Shown: positions 1-8,763, numbered from the stretch's first letter. The stretch is DNA of 49,345 bases from Chloroflexota bacterium (GCA_017881915.1 JADGQK010000012.1:1-49345), one strand, 5' to 3'. The notes: generated from the letters alone by a model not told the origin. Translations and numbers: made by a program.

Positions 1-169
1 CGGGCAGGCCCACGTCCAGGATCAGGGCATCGATCCCGGGCGTCCCGGTGGCCAGGGCGACAGCCGAGGCTCCGTCAGCGGCCACCTCGACCACGTGACG
101 GTCCTCCTCCAGGAGGCGCTTCAGGAGCCGCCGGAGGCGCTGGTCATCTTCGACGACGAGGATGTGCAC
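1..169 (-). CDS. Response regulator receiver domain, N-terminus only (runs off the left edge)
   Basis: The 56 codons visible translate to a CheY-like receiver domain: a beta-1 strand ending in the acidic pair (VVEDD, D8/D9) and the phospho-acceptor aspartate in LILDVGLP (D52). The GTG start at 169 is fixed by an in-frame TAG two codons upstream. A GGAGG lies about 14 nt before it, which is rather far. The C-terminal output domain is outside the window, so the class (OmpR, NarL or other) cannot be told; the alpha-1 region is of the OmpR type. It is divergent from the small peptide and dehydrogenase genes. A sensor kinase is not visible and may lie to the left. Confidence 0.85.
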   Translation of the reverse strand, partial: MHILVVEDDQRLRRLLKRLLEEDRHVVEVAADGASAVALATGTPGIDALILDVGLP

Positions 170-334
170 TCGCTAGTTGTACGCCTCCTTTCTGAGAGGA
201 ACCTGAGAGAACAGGCCGGCCCCACGTCCCGACCCGCGGGTCCCGCTCCCGGCCGGCGCCCGCCGCGGTATCGTGTCGGAGTGATTGCACGCGCCGTCCG
301 GCGTGGCATCGGCAGGCACAGCGGGAGGACCACC

Positions 335-397
335 ATGGGTGACAAGACCCCGAATCGACCACCCAAGCCCAAGAAGCCCAAGGCCCCCAAGGCCTAG
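335..397 (+). CDS. 20-residue Lys/Pro-rich basic peptide
   Basis: A short ORF, MGDKTPNRPPKPKKPKAPKA, begins at an ATG 5 nt after a good ribosome binding site (GGGAGGA at 323-329) and ends in TAG. Six lysines in the last 12 residues and no hydrophobic stretch predict a strongly cationic, disordered peptide. Small MGDK-type basic proteins occur in some high-G+C bacteria (from memory, not checked here). It ends 37 nt before the dehydrogenase start and may be co-transcribed as a leader cistron. The same frame is open upstream to 95, but only the part after 335 has an initiation site. No function is assigned. Confidence 0.5.
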   Translation: MGDKTPNRPPKPKKPKAPKA

Positions 398-434
398 GCA
401 GACCCACCCACTCCAGGAGGATCGAACACACAGC

Positions 435-2951
435 ATGAGCGGGCTACCTGAACGGGCGAGGGTCGTTGTGATCGGCGCCGGGATCGTCGGCAACAGCATG
501 GCCTATCACCTGGCCAGGCAGGGCTGGCGGGACATCGTGCTGATCGACAAGGGAGCGCTCCCGAACCCCGGCGGGTCGACCGGCCATGCCTCGAACTTCA
601 TCTTCACCACCGACCACTCCAAGGAGATGACGGCGTTCACGCTGGACAGCGTCCGCCAGTACAAGGAACTTGGGGTGTTCACCCAGAGTGGCGGGATCGA
701 GGTTGCCCGGACGCCCGAGCGAATGGAGGAGTTCAAGCGCCGGCTTGCCTCCGCCCATTCGTGGGGCATCGAGGCCGAGCTGATCAGCCCGGCCAGGATC
801 AAGGAGCTCGTGCCCTACATCGAGGAGTCGATCCTCCTGGGTGGGTTCTACACGCCCGGCGTGGGCGTCGTCGACTCGCTCCGGGCCGGCACGCTCATGC
901 GCGAGGCCGCGACCGAGATGGGCGCCCTGACGATCTCGGCCCAGACCGAGATCACCGGGATCGACGTGGTCGATGGCCGGGTCACCGGCGTGCGCACGGA
1001 TCGCGGCAATATCGCGGCCGAGACCGTGGTGATCGCCTGCGGGATCTGGAGCCCGCGAATCGCCCGGATGGCCGGCGCGTCGATCCCGCTCACCCCGGCC
1101 GTCCACCAGATGATCAGCGTCGGTCCGGTGCCCGCCTTTGCCGATACGGTTGGCGAGATCACCTTCCCGATCGTCCGGGACATGGACACCAACATGTACG
1201 AGCGCCAGCACGGCGGCGACCTGGAGGTCGGCTCGTACGCCCATCGGCCGATCCTGATGGCGCCCGACGACATCCCCTCGATCGCCGAGTCGGCCCAATC
1301 ACCAACCGAGCTGCCGTTCACCGACGACGACTTCGACGTGCAGATGGAGCAGGCCCTGGAGCTGATGCCCGAGATCCTGCGTGACGAGCGGGTCGGCGTG
1401 CGCTACGCGATCAACGGCCTCCTGTCGCTCACCCCCGACGGGATGCCGATCCTGGGTGAGACGCCCGAGGTCCGCGGGCTGTGGTCGGTGGCCGCGGTCT
1501 GGATCAAGGAGGCGCCGGGGATCGCCCGGACTGTCGCCGAGTGGATGACCCACGGCACGCCCGACATTGACCCGCACTCCTCGGACATCGCCCGTTTCTA
1601 CGACCACCACCGGGTGGCCGCCCACATCGACGCCCGCAGCGCGGAAGGCTTCAACAAGACCTACGGGATCGTCCATCCGATGGAGCAGTGGAACTCCAAC
1701 CGGAACGTCCGGCTGAGCCCGGCCAATATCCGCCAGCGCGAGTTGGGCGCGGTCTTCTTCGAGGCCGCCGGCTGGGAGCGCCCGTACTGGTATGGCACCA
1801 ACGAACATCTCGTGGCCGACTACCAGAAGCTGGTGATGCCCCGCGCGGCCGAATGGGAGTCGCGCTGGTGGTCGCCGATCATCAACGCCGAGCACCTCGC
1901 GATGCGCGACCGGGTGGGCATGGTCGACCTGGCCGCCTTCGCGATCTTCGACATCACCGGTTCGGGCGCGCTCGACTACCTCCAGGGCCTGGTCGTCAAC
2001 CAGGTCGACGTCAAGGTCGGCCGGGTGATCTACACGCCGCTGCTCAACCCGGCCGGTGGAATCGTCGCCGACCTCACGATCATCCGGCTCGGCCGGGACC
2101 AATACCGGGTCGTGACCGGCGGCGGGATGGGCATGCGTGACAAGAAGTGGTTCACCGACCATCTGCCGGCCGATGGCTCGGTCCAGGTCCAGGACCTGAC
2201 TTCGGCGCTCTATACGATCGGCGTGTGGGGGCCGCTGGCCCGTGACCTCGTCCAGTCAGTGACCTCGTCCGACCTGTCCAACGCCGCCTTCCCGTTCGGG
2301 ACGGCCCAGACGGTGGACATCGACGGGGTGCGCACCCTGATGTCCCGGATCTCGTACGTGGGCGAGCTCGGTTGGGAGATTTATGCCCCGATGGAGCAGG
2401 GGCTCAGGCTGTGGGACGCGCTGTGGATTGCCGGCCAGCCGCTCGGCGTCGTGCCGGTCGGGATCGGCGTGTATGCCACGACCGGCCGCCTGGAGAAGGG
2501 CTACCGGGCCCACGGCAACGAGCTCGAGCTCGACTTCAACCTGGTCGAGGCGGGCATGGCCCGGCCGAACGTCAAGGAAAGCGACTTCGTGGGCAAGGCG
2601 GCCTACGTCGCCCAGCGTGCGACACCACCGGCGGCAATCCTGTGCACGCTGACCGTCGACGACCCCACGTCGGCGAGCGGAGTCCGCCGCTACATGCTGG
2701 GTCGCGAGCCGATCACCACCCCGGACGGCGGATTCCTGGTCGATGCCAAGGGGCGCCGGTCGTATGCGACGAGTGCCGGCTCGGCGCCCTCGATCGGCCG
2801 GCACGTGCTGATGTCCTACCTGCCCCCGGAGTACGCCGTCGAAGGCACGAAGCTGGCCGTGGAGTACTTCGGCGAGCGCTATCCGGTCACCGTCGCGGTC
2901 GTCGGCAGCACCCCGATCTTCGACCCGGAGAATGCCCGGATCCGGACGTGA
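435..2951 (+). CDS. FAD-dependent dimethylglycine/sarcosine dehydrogenase with folate-binding GcvT domain
   Basis: An 838-residue two-part enzyme. Residues 1-400 form a DAO-type FAD oxidoreductase with the dinucleotide motif GAGIVG (14-19). GSTGHASN follows, where H51 aligns with the histidine that binds FAD covalently in dimethylglycine dehydrogenases. Residues from about 430 to the end are aminomethyltransferase-like (GCV_T plus C-terminal barrel) and should pass the oxidised methyl group to tetrahydrofolate. The family oxidatively demethylates dimethylglycine or sarcosine and gives electrons to ETF. The start at ATG 435 follows AGGAGG at 415-420; the frame is open further upstream but lacks a site there. 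The stop overlaps the next gene (GTGA), and both ETF subunits follow, supporting electron delivery to ETF. The exact amine substrate is not determined. Confidence 0.88.
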   Translation: MSGLPERARVVVIGAGIVGNSMAYHLARQGWRDIVLIDKGALPNPGGSTGHASNFIFTTDHSKEMTAFTLDSVRQYKELGVFTQSGGIEVARTPERMEEFKRRLASAHSWGIEAELISPARIKELVPYIEESILLGGFYTPGVGVVDSLRAGTLMREAATEMGALTISAQTEITGIDVVDGRVTGVRTDRGNIAAETVVIACGIWSPRIARMAGASIPLTPAVHQMISVGPVPAFADTVGEITFPIVRDMDTNMYERQHGGDLEVGSYAHRPILMAPDDIPSIAESAQSPTELPFTDDDFDVQMEQALELMPEILRDERVGVRYAINGLLSLTPDGMPILGETPEVRGLWSVAAVWIKEAPGIARTVAEWMTHGTPDIDPHSSDIARFYDHHRVAAHIDARSAEGFNKTYGIVHPMEQWNSNRNVRLSPANIRQRELGAVFFEAAGWERPYWYGTNEHLVADYQKLVMPRAAEWESRWWSPIINAEHLAMRDRVGMVDLAAFAIFDITGSGALDYLQGLVVNQVDVKVGRVIYTPLLNPAGGIVADLTIIRLGRDQYRVVTGGGMGMRDKKWFTDHLPADGSVQVQDLTSALYTIGVWGPLARDLVQSVTSSDLSNAAFPFGTAQTVDIDGVRTLMSRISYVGELGWEIYAPMEQGLRLWDALWIAGQPLGVVPVGIGVYATTGRLEKGYRAHGNELELDFNLVEAGMARPNVKESDFVGKAAYVAQRATPPAAILCTLTVDDPTSASGVRRYMLGREPITTPDGGFLVDAKGRRSYATSAGSAPSIGRHVLMSYLPPEYAVEGTKLAVEYFGERYPVTVAVVGSTPIFDPENARIRT

Positions 2952-3739
2952 ACGTCCTCGTCTGCGTCAAGCGGGTCCCCGAGACAGGCGGCCGGGTGAC
3001 CCTCAGCTCCGACGCCCGCGAGATCGACACCCGCTATCTCGGCTTCACGGTCAGCCCCCACGAGGAGTGCGCGACTGAGGAGGCCGTCCGGCTGATCGAG
3101 GCAAACGGCGGCAGCTCGACGGTCCTGACCCTGGGGCCCGAGGCGGCCTCCGACCAGCTCCGGGCGGCGATGGCGATCGGGATCGACCGGGCAATCCTGC
3201 TCGAGACCGACGGCCAGGACTGGGATCCCGTTTCGACCTCCGTAGCGATCGTCGATGCGATCCGGGCTGAAGCGGCCGCGGGCGTCTCGTACGACCTCCT
3301 GCTGTTCGGCAACGAGGCCGCCGATTCGGGTGACTTCCAGGTCGCCATCCGGGTCGCCCTGGCGCTCGGGCTGCCTTGCATCAACGGCGTGAAGTCGCTC
3401 GCGGTCAAGGACGGGGTTGCCACGGCGCGGCGCGAGGCCGGCGGCGGCTGGGAGGTCTTCGAGGTGCCACTACCGGCGGTCCTCGCCGTCCGCGAGGGGA
3501 TCAACCTGCCCCGCTATCCGTCTGTTCCCGGCCGGCTCCGGGCAAAGAAGAAGGAGATCGAACGGTCCGTGCCGGTTGCGCGGCTGGTCGGGGCAATGGG
3601 TCCGGCCGCGGGTCCCGAGAAGATCCGGCTGCGCCTGCCGGCCGAGACCGAGGGCCGGGTCGAGATCCTGGGTACGGGCGCCGAAGCGGCCCCGGCCGTC
3701 GTCGACCTGCTCGAACGGATCGGAGTCCTCGCCCGATGA
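2948..3739 (+). CDS. etfB: Electron transfer flavoprotein beta subunit
   Basis: A 263-residue ETF beta/FixA protein. It begins with the characteristic NVLVCVKRVPE strand and carries the AMP-binding region around DLLLFGNEAADSGDFQV. The C-terminal part holds AVREGINLPRYPS, matching the family's recognition-loop region. The GTG start at 2948 overlaps the dehydrogenase stop by four bases (GTGA), and the stop overlaps etfA in an ATGA, so the three genes should be translationally coupled. With EtfA it forms the soluble heterodimer that takes electrons from the upstream dehydrogenase. No ETF:quinone oxidoreductase gene is in the window, so the onward acceptor is unseen. Confidence 0.93.
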   Translation: MNVLVCVKRVPETGGRVTLSSDAREIDTRYLGFTVSPHEECATEEAVRLIEANGGSSTVLTLGPEAASDQLRAAMAIGIDRAILLETDGQDWDPVSTSVAIVDAIRAEAAAGVSYDLLLFGNEAADSGDFQVAIRVALALGLPCINGVKSLAVKDGVATARREAGGGWEVFEVPLPAVLAVREGINLPRYPSVPGRLRAKKKEIERSVPVARLVGAMGPAAGPEKIRLRLPAETEGRVEILGTGAEAAPAVVDLLERIGVLAR

Positions 3740-4710
3740 TCATCACGTTCGTGGAGCACGATGGCGGGCGGGCCGATCGCTCCTCACTCGAGGCGCTGAC
3801 CTTCGCCCGACGGCTGGCTTCGGGTCTGGGCGACTCGCTCGGGGCCGTGCTGTTCGGCCCCGAGGCGGCCGCCGCCGCGGCCGGCCTGGGTGCGTACGGA
3901 GTCACCGAGGCCCACCTCGTCGATGACTCGCGTCTCGATGCCTATGCGCCGGCGGCCTGGGGCCGGAGCCTGGCCGGACTCGTCGGCACGACTTCGCCGG
4001 CGATCGTCCTGGCGGCGGGAACGGACCGAGGGCAGGAAGTCCTCGCCTACGCGGCGGCGATGCTCGACACTCCGATGGCCGCCAACTGCATCGAAGTCCG
4101 GCCAGGTGAGCCATTCGAGGTGACCCGCCAGCGCTGGGGCGGCAGCCTGCTCGAGGAGGCGCGGCTCGACGGCGCGGTCCGCTTCCTGACGATCGCCGAG
4201 CACGCCACCCAGCCCGAGGAGGCGGTCGCGCCTTCGACGGTCCGTGTCGCGGCCTTCAGCCCGACGCTCTCCGAGGCAGACCTTCGGGTCCGAGTGGTGG
4301 CCCGGGTGGCTCCAGAGGTCGGCAAGGTCTCGCTGGCCGACGCCCGGGTCGTGGTTGGTGGCGGCCGGGGAGTCGGAGGCGCCGAGGCCTTCAGCGAGCT
4401 CGAGGAGCTGGCCGGCTTGCTCCACGGAGCGGTCGGCGTGTCGCGAGTCGTGACCAGCGCCGGCTGGCGGCCCCACAGCCAGCAGGTCGGCCAGACCGGG
4501 ACCCGGATCGCGCCCGACATCTATATCGCCTGCGGTATCAGCGGCGCGATCCAGCACATCGTCGGCTGCAAGGCGGCCAAGACGATCCTGGCGATCAACA
4601 CGGACCGCGAGGCGCCGATCATGTCCCGGGCCGCCTACGCGGTCATCGGCGATCTCCACTCGGTCGTGCCCGCACTGAGCGCGGAGATCAGGCGCCGCCA
4701 GGCCTCGTAG
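3736..4710 (+). CDS. etfA: Electron transfer flavoprotein alpha subunit
   Basis: A 324-residue ETF alpha/FixB protein. The C-terminal FAD domain is unmistakable: VGQTGTRIAPDIYIACGISG, then IQHIVGC, then AINTDREAPI. The usual GQTGK is GQTGT here. The N-terminal half is the less conserved Rossmann-like domain. The ATG overlaps the etfB stop (ATGA), so it is the third gene of a coupled operon. It holds the FAD that shuttles electrons from the dehydrogenase to the membrane. The operon appears to end here; the next gene has its own promoter. Confidence 0.94.
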   Translation: MIITFVEHDGGRADRSSLEALTFARRLASGLGDSLGAVLFGPEAAAAAAGLGAYGVTEAHLVDDSRLDAYAPAAWGRSLAGLVGTTSPAIVLAAGTDRGQEVLAYAAAMLDTPMAANCIEVRPGEPFEVTRQRWGGSLLEEARLDGAVRFLTIAEHATQPEEAVAPSTVRVAAFSPTLSEADLRVRVVARVAPEVGKVSLADARVVVGGGRGVGGAEAFSELEELAGLLHGAVGVSRVVTSAGWRPHSQQVGQTGTRIAPDIYIACGISGAIQHIVGCKAAKTILAINTDREAPIMSRAAYAVIGDLHSVVPALSAEIRRRQAS

Positions 4711-4776
4711 GTCGGCATCTCCGGGCTGTGGCGTTCCCCGGCCGCGGCGCGGCGTGTACTGCCCGGGCTTGACCGC

Positions 4777-4893
4777 CTACCGAAAGGTCAGTCCGACCGC
4801 CTCGAGCAGCCGGCCGACGTTGTCGAGCATCGCCGCGGTCTCGACCTCGATGCCGCCGGGGACCGGGCCGTGGCGGTCGCGCCGGTCGAGCAT
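4777..4893 (-). pseudogene. Possible RidA/YjgF-like fragment
   Basis: A 38-codon minus-strand ORF in the gap between etfA and the ABC gene. Its second half, IEVETAAMLDNVGRLLEAVG followed by LTFR, resembles the helix of RidA-family deaminases (consensus roughly IEAQTRQVLENLxAxLEAAG). Only about a third of a RidA protein is present and the conserved C-terminal arginine region is missing. If real, it is a decayed remnant. The match is by eye, and a short GC-rich ORF can look like this by chance. Confidence 0.25.
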
Positions 4894-4910
4894 GGCCGCC
4901 GCCGCTCGGC

Positions 4911-4916
4911 TAGCCT
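4911..4916 (+). promoter_or_regulatory. -10 box of leaderless promoter for the ABC exporter operon
   Basis: TAGCCT lies exactly 6 nt before the GTG start at 4923. No ribosome binding site is present, so transcription should start at or next to the start codon. Confidence 0.55.
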
Positions 4917-4922
4917 CTGTCG

Positions 4923-5879
4923 GTGGGCATCATCGTCACCGAGGGCCTTTCCAAGGACTACGGCCGCGCGATCCATGCGCTCGACGACCTTTCGATCGAG
5001 ATCCGGCCCGGCGAGATCTTCGGCTTCCTCGGTCCCAACGGGGCAGGCAAGACGACGGCGATCCGGCTCCTGCTGGGGTTCCTCCATCCGACGGCGGGCC
5101 GGGCGACGGTCCTGGGGCTCGACGCGGAGCGCGACTCGGTCGCGATCCGTCGCCGGGTCGGTTATCTGCCCGGCGGGATCGCCCTCTATGACACCCTGAC
5201 CGGGTTGGCCCTCCTCGACTACCTGGCCGACTTGTACGGCCGTCCCGCACCCCGGCGAGCCGAGCTCGTCGAACGCCTCGAGCTGGCGGACGAGACCCTG
5301 CGCCGTCCGCTGCGCGACTACTCCCGCGGCATGCGCCAGAAGATCGGTATCGTCCAGGCGCTCCAGCACGATCCGGAGCTGGCCATCCTCGACGAACCGA
5401 CGGAAGGGCTCGATCCGCTGATGCAGCGGGCTTTCTACGGCATCCTCGATGACCTGCGCGTGGCCGGCCGGACCATCTTCCTGAGTTCGCATGTCCTGGC
5501 CGAGGTCGAGCGTGTCTGCGATCGCGTGGCGATCGTGCGGCAAGGGCGTCTCGTCGCCCTGGAAGATGTCGCGGCGCTGCTCGCTCGTCGGAGGCGGCAC
5601 GTGGAGATCCGGGTGCGGGGCGCCGCCCCATCGCTCGATGCAGTGGCCGGCGTCAGCGGCCTCGTCGTCCGGGACGGCCTGGTGAGCTGCGATCTCGAGG
5701 GTGACGTGGCCCCCTTCCTCGCGGCACTGGTCGGGGCGGACGTCGCCGATCTGACGATCGAGCCGGCCCACCTGGAGGAGGCCTTCTTGGAGCTCTACGC
5801 GGAGGCGCCCGCGGTCGGCACCGGACGGGCCGGGCACGCGCCGTCCGATGTCGGGCCGGTCGGCGGGCCGGTCCGATGA
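4923..5879 (+). CDS. ABC transporter ATP-binding protein (ABC-2 exporter type)
   Basis: A 318-residue ATPase with all nucleotide-binding motifs: Walker A GPNGAGKTT, signature YSRGMRQK, Walker B LAILDEPTEGLD and the switch histidine in SSHVL. The last 90 residues form a C-terminal extension typical of drug/antibiotic (DrrA/CcmA-like) export ATPases. The GTG start at 4923 lacks a Shine-Dalgarno sequence but sits 6 nt after a TANNNT box. The gene ends in an ATGA overlap with its permease. The substrate cannot be told from the sequence; no biosynthetic or resistance gene adjoins it. Confidence 0.92.
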   Translation: MGIIVTEGLSKDYGRAIHALDDLSIEIRPGEIFGFLGPNGAGKTTAIRLLLGFLHPTAGRATVLGLDAERDSVAIRRRVGYLPGGIALYDTLTGLALLDYLADLYGRPAPRRAELVERLELADETLRRPLRDYSRGMRQKIGIVQALQHDPELAILDEPTEGLDPLMQRAFYGILDDLRVAGRTIFLSSHVLAEVERVCDRVAIVRQGRLVALEDVAALLARRRRHVEIRVRGAAPSLDAVAGVSGLVVRDGLVSCDLEGDVAPFLAALVGADVADLTIEPAHLEEAFLELYAEAPAVGTGRAGHAPSDVGPVGGPVR

Positions 5880-6691
5880 ACCCGACGTTGCTCCTACGCA
5901 CCTGGCGGGCGCAGCGGGCAAAGCTGCTCGCGGTCGTCCTGGCACTCGCCGCCTGGGGGTTCTGCATGCCCGTCATCTATGCCGCGTACGGTGCCCAGTT
6001 CCAGCACATCGTGGACTCCGGGCTCATCCCGCGCCAGATGACGGACCTGCTCTCGGACATCGGCGGGGGGAACATCTTCAGCCTCGGCGGCGCGATCGCG
6101 CTCGGCTTCATCCATCCGATCGCGGTAGCACTCATCTGCGTCTTCGCGGTCGGGTTCGCCGCGAGTGCGGTGGCCGGAGAGCGGCAACGGGGCACGCTCG
6201 AGGTCCTGCTGGCCCGGCCGATCTCGCGGCGCAGCCTCATCGTCACGCTGTATGTGGCGACGGTCAGTTTCATCGCGATCTCGTTCGCCGCGTTCATGGT
6301 CGGGACGGCCCTGGCCGCGGGGCTGTGGGGTGTCGCCCGGGAACTCGACCCCGTCGCTCTCGGGGCACTATGGCTGAATGGCGTCCTCATGTTCGCCGCC
6401 TTCGGGGCGGTCTGCCTGGCGGCCTCGGCGTCGTTCGATCGGCTCACGCCGGCCCTGGGCATCGGGCTGGGCTACCTGCTGGCAAGCTACTTCGTCGACG
6501 TCCTTGGCTCGTTGTGGCCCGACGCTCGAGGCGTGCAGCCGCTGTCGCTCTTCCACTACGTCCGGGCGCCCGCGGTGCTCGCCGGACGGCTCGATCCGGT
6601 GGACCTAGTGGTCCTGGTCGCGGTTGCGACCGTCGCACTGACGTACGCGCTGATCCGATTCCCGCGCCGAGACATCGCCGCGCCCAGCTGA
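5876..6691 (+). CDS. ABC-2 type transporter permease
   Basis: A 271-residue membrane protein with about six transmembrane segments, including those around residues 17-35, 75-105, 128-160 and 245-265. It carries the family's cytoplasmic AGERQRGTLEVLLARPISRR segment before a membrane helix (typical ERxxGTLExLLxxPxSR of ABC-2 permeases). It is translationally coupled to the ATPase (ATGA), so the pair should form a dimeric exporter. After its stop, 6692-6867 is non-coding apart from the promoter of the next gene. Confidence 0.88.
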   Translation: MNPTLLLRTWRAQRAKLLAVVLALAAWGFCMPVIYAAYGAQFQHIVDSGLIPRQMTDLLSDIGGGNIFSLGGAIALGFIHPIAVALICVFAVGFAASAVAGERQRGTLEVLLARPISRRSLIVTLYVATVSFIAISFAAFMVGTALAAGLWGVARELDPVALGALWLNGVLMFAAFGAVCLAASASFDRLTPALGIGLGYLLASYFVDVLGSLWPDARGVQPLSLFHYVRAPAVLAGRLDPVDLVVLVAVATVALTYALIRFPRRDIAAPS

Positions 6692-6855
6692 GCGCCTTTC
6701 GACCGTCACTTCGAAGCGGTCGTGCCTGGCCAGATATCACGCCCGGACGCTTGATCGTGGTCCTGGCCGGGCTGGCAGTCCTGGGCGACCTCGGCGTCAG
6801 CTGCTTGCGCTCCCGCCGCCGAGGGGCTCGCCCGGCCGCAGGGCCGAGTGGCACG

Positions 6856-6861
6856 TAGTAT
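6856..6861 (+). promoter_or_regulatory. -10 box of leaderless promoter for the DinB gene
   Basis: TAGTAT ends exactly 6 nt before the GTG start at 6868, with no Shine-Dalgarno sequence between. Confidence 0.6.
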
Positions 6862-6867
6862 TCCCGG

Positions 6868-7392
6868 GTGAACGATTGGACCCGGTCGATCCGCCCGTAC
6901 TACGACGGCTGGCAGGGCTACAACGCACGGCTGATCGAGGCGATCCGACGGCTCTCCTTTGAGCAGCTCCAGCTGCGGGCCGCGCCTGACCAATGGCCGA
7001 TCTGGGCCACGGCAGCCCACATGGCCGGCGTTCGCGTCTACTGGTTGTGCGGGGTCTTCAAGGAGCCGGGGGCGGAGACAACGCCATTCCCGGATCCCAC
7101 GAACGGGCTGGGCTGGGAAGACGATGAGGACAGGCCGCGCGGCGCAGCCGAACTGATCGGGGCACTGGAGACGACGTGGACGCTCGTGGCGGGCTGTCTC
7201 GAGCGCTGGACGCCCGAGATGCTGAGTGCAGCGTTCACCCGGGAGATCGGTGGGGAGACGCAGATCCACACGAGGCAGTCGGTGATCATGCGCCTGATCA
7301 GCCACGACGCCTATCACTCTGGCGAGATCTCCCAGACCCTCGGCGTGAACGGATTGCACCAGATCGACCTGTGGCGGCCGACTGAGGCGTAG
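6868..7392 (+). CDS. DinB family (DUF664-like) protein
   Basis: A 174-residue predicted four-helix bundle. The three histidines of DinB-like metal sites can be placed: one in ATAAHMAG and two in SHDAYHSGEIS near the C-terminus. The family uses such a His triad to bind a divalent metal; members include thiol-dependent S-transferases and damage-induced proteins of unknown role. The GTG start follows a -10-like TAGTAT by 6 nt. It appears monocistronic and its substrate is unknown. Confidence 0.8.
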   Translation: MNDWTRSIRPYYDGWQGYNARLIEAIRRLSFEQLQLRAAPDQWPIWATAAHMAGVRVYWLCGVFKEPGAETTPFPDPTNGLGWEDDEDRPRGAAELIGALETTWTLVAGCLERWTPEMLSAAFTREIGGETQIHTRQSVIMRLISHDAYHSGEISQTLGVNGLHQIDLWRPTEA

Positions 7393-7535
7393 CCGGCATC
7401 GCTCTCCGGGTGATCAGGCCCCAGGATGCCGAGGCCGGGCGGAAGACCGAGTGTCACCTGGCGCACCATGCGCCGGCCGCCCACCGTCTGACAGGCTGCG
7501 GAGGCGGACGGGCACGGCCCGATCGGGAGGATCCG

Positions 7536-8639
7536 ATGCTGGGAACGGGCCACAGCCCGGTCTCGATGTCGAAGGGGACGCACGGGAACATGCGGTCGGG
7601 CGGAGCGAACGACGCCACCCGGCTGGGCGGGGGCCTGTCGACGCGTCGCGTAGCGGCTGCCCTGGTCGCGGCAACGCTGCTGCTGGCGTCGTGTGCTTCG
7701 GGCACGACCTCACTGCAGACCGCCGGCTCGACGTCCGGCCCATCGACGCCGCCCGAGTCGACGCCCGTCCTCTCCCGGCCGTCGGCCGGCGGCCCGAGCC
7801 TCAGCCCCACGGCGGGGATCGAGCACGCGACCGGTCCGACGGACGTCCTGCTCCGTCTCGAGGATGCCAGCGGGGAGAGCGCCTTCGGAGGCCGGATCTT
7901 CGCGCCGGGGCCGATCTTCACCCTGTACGGCGACGGGACGGTCATCTTCCAGAACGACCTGGCAACGCCACCGCCAGCCACGGGTTCGATCGTCCGCGCC
8001 CGGCCGTTCACAATCGCCCACCTCGACGAGGGCCAGGTCCAGTCGCTCCTGGGGTTCGCCCTCAGGGAGGGCGGACTCGACAGCATTCGTCAGCAGCCGT
8101 CGGGCCAGCCGGACACGGTCTACGGCGCGCAGCTCGGCGACGAGTTCACCTCCGCGCTGCGATTCACGGTGCGGGCCGGTGGCCTCGACAAGCGCGTCAT
8201 CGTTCTCGCCCGCGATCCGAGTCTGGCACTCGGCCCGACGAAGGATCCCGATGCACGTGCGAGGAGCGCGTTCGTGGCCCTGGCGGACCACCTCCGCGAC
8301 TTCGGCCGGGGAGGCGGCATCGCGACGCAGGCCTGGGCGCCAGACCACTACTGGGGCGTCCTGGCCGGGCCGGGCTGGCCCGACTGCGACACGGCCATCG
8401 CCTGGCCCTGGCCGGACATCACTCCGGCGGACTTCGTCCTGCCGCAGGCTGCCGCCAAGCCGGCGTGGTACTGGCCTCCCTTCTCGGCCGAGGGGCGCCG
8501 GGTCATGTCGGCGAATGAGGCGGCCCGACTCGGCCTGGAGGACGTCGCCGGCGGCGTCCGGACCTGCATCACCGGACCGGTCGGCGGAGCGAACTACCTC
8601 TTCGCGCTCTGGCCGCTGTCACCCGCCGGGCCCGACTGA
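7536..8639 (+). CDS. Predicted lipoprotein of unknown function
   Basis: A 367-residue protein. A hydrophobic stretch VAAALVAATLLL is followed by a lipobox (LASC), so it should be processed by signal peptidase II and anchored outside. A Ser/Thr/Pro-rich linker follows, then a soluble domain from about residue 95 containing DVLLRLEDASGESAFGG and FTLYGDGTVIF, a beta-rich pattern. ATG 7536 has GGGAGG 5 nt upstream and is chosen, although it leaves an unusually long (about 36-residue) N-region before the signal helix. ATG 7566 or 7590 would give a more ordinary signal peptide. No family is recognised. Confidence 0.72.
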   Translation: MLGTGHSPVSMSKGTHGNMRSGGANDATRLGGGLSTRRVAAALVAATLLLASCASGTTSLQTAGSTSGPSTPPESTPVLSRPSAGGPSLSPTAGIEHATGPTDVLLRLEDASGESAFGGRIFAPGPIFTLYGDGTVIFQNDLATPPPATGSIVRARPFTIAHLDEGQVQSLLGFALREGGLDSIRQQPSGQPDTVYGAQLGDEFTSALRFTVRAGGLDKRVIVLARDPSLALGPTKDPDARARSAFVALADHLRDFGRGGGIATQAWAPDHYWGVLAGPGWPDCDTAIAWPWPDITPADFVLPQAAAKPAWYWPPFSAEGRRVMSANEAARLGLEDVAGGVRTCITGPVGGANYLFALWPLSPAGPD

Positions 8640-8651
8640 CGGCGGTCGGGC
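8630..8651 (+). terminator. Weak hairpin over the lipoprotein stop codon
   Basis: GCCCGAC and GTCGGGC form a 7-bp stem with an 8-nt loop spanning the stop codon. Only a short pyrimidine run follows, so it is a weak terminator candidate. Confidence 0.3.
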
Positions 8652-8716
8652 CTGTTCCGCGCCCGCCGACATGGCTCGTGGGGCATCATCGGCATGCGTT
8701 GCAGACCATGAGCGAT

Positions 8717-8763
8717 TGGAGCGGGAGACGAGGTTCGAACTCGCGACATTCAGCTTGGAAGGC
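8717..8763 (-). repeat. 47-bp duplicate of the tRNA-Gly 3' half (distal attachment-site copy)
   Basis: Bases 8717-8763 are identical to 9881-9927, which is the tRNA-Gly from the 5' side of the anticodon loop to the CCA end. The 5' half of the tRNA is absent here, so this copy cannot be a functional tRNA. Same-orientation copies of a tRNA 3' end flanking a segment are the usual mark of integration by a tyrosine recombinase. Confidence 0.85.

Noticed and set aside
95-334. Longer version of the small basic peptide starting at 95.
   Set aside because: It overlaps the response regulator gene on the other strand and has no initiation site. Only the part from 335 has a ribosome binding site.
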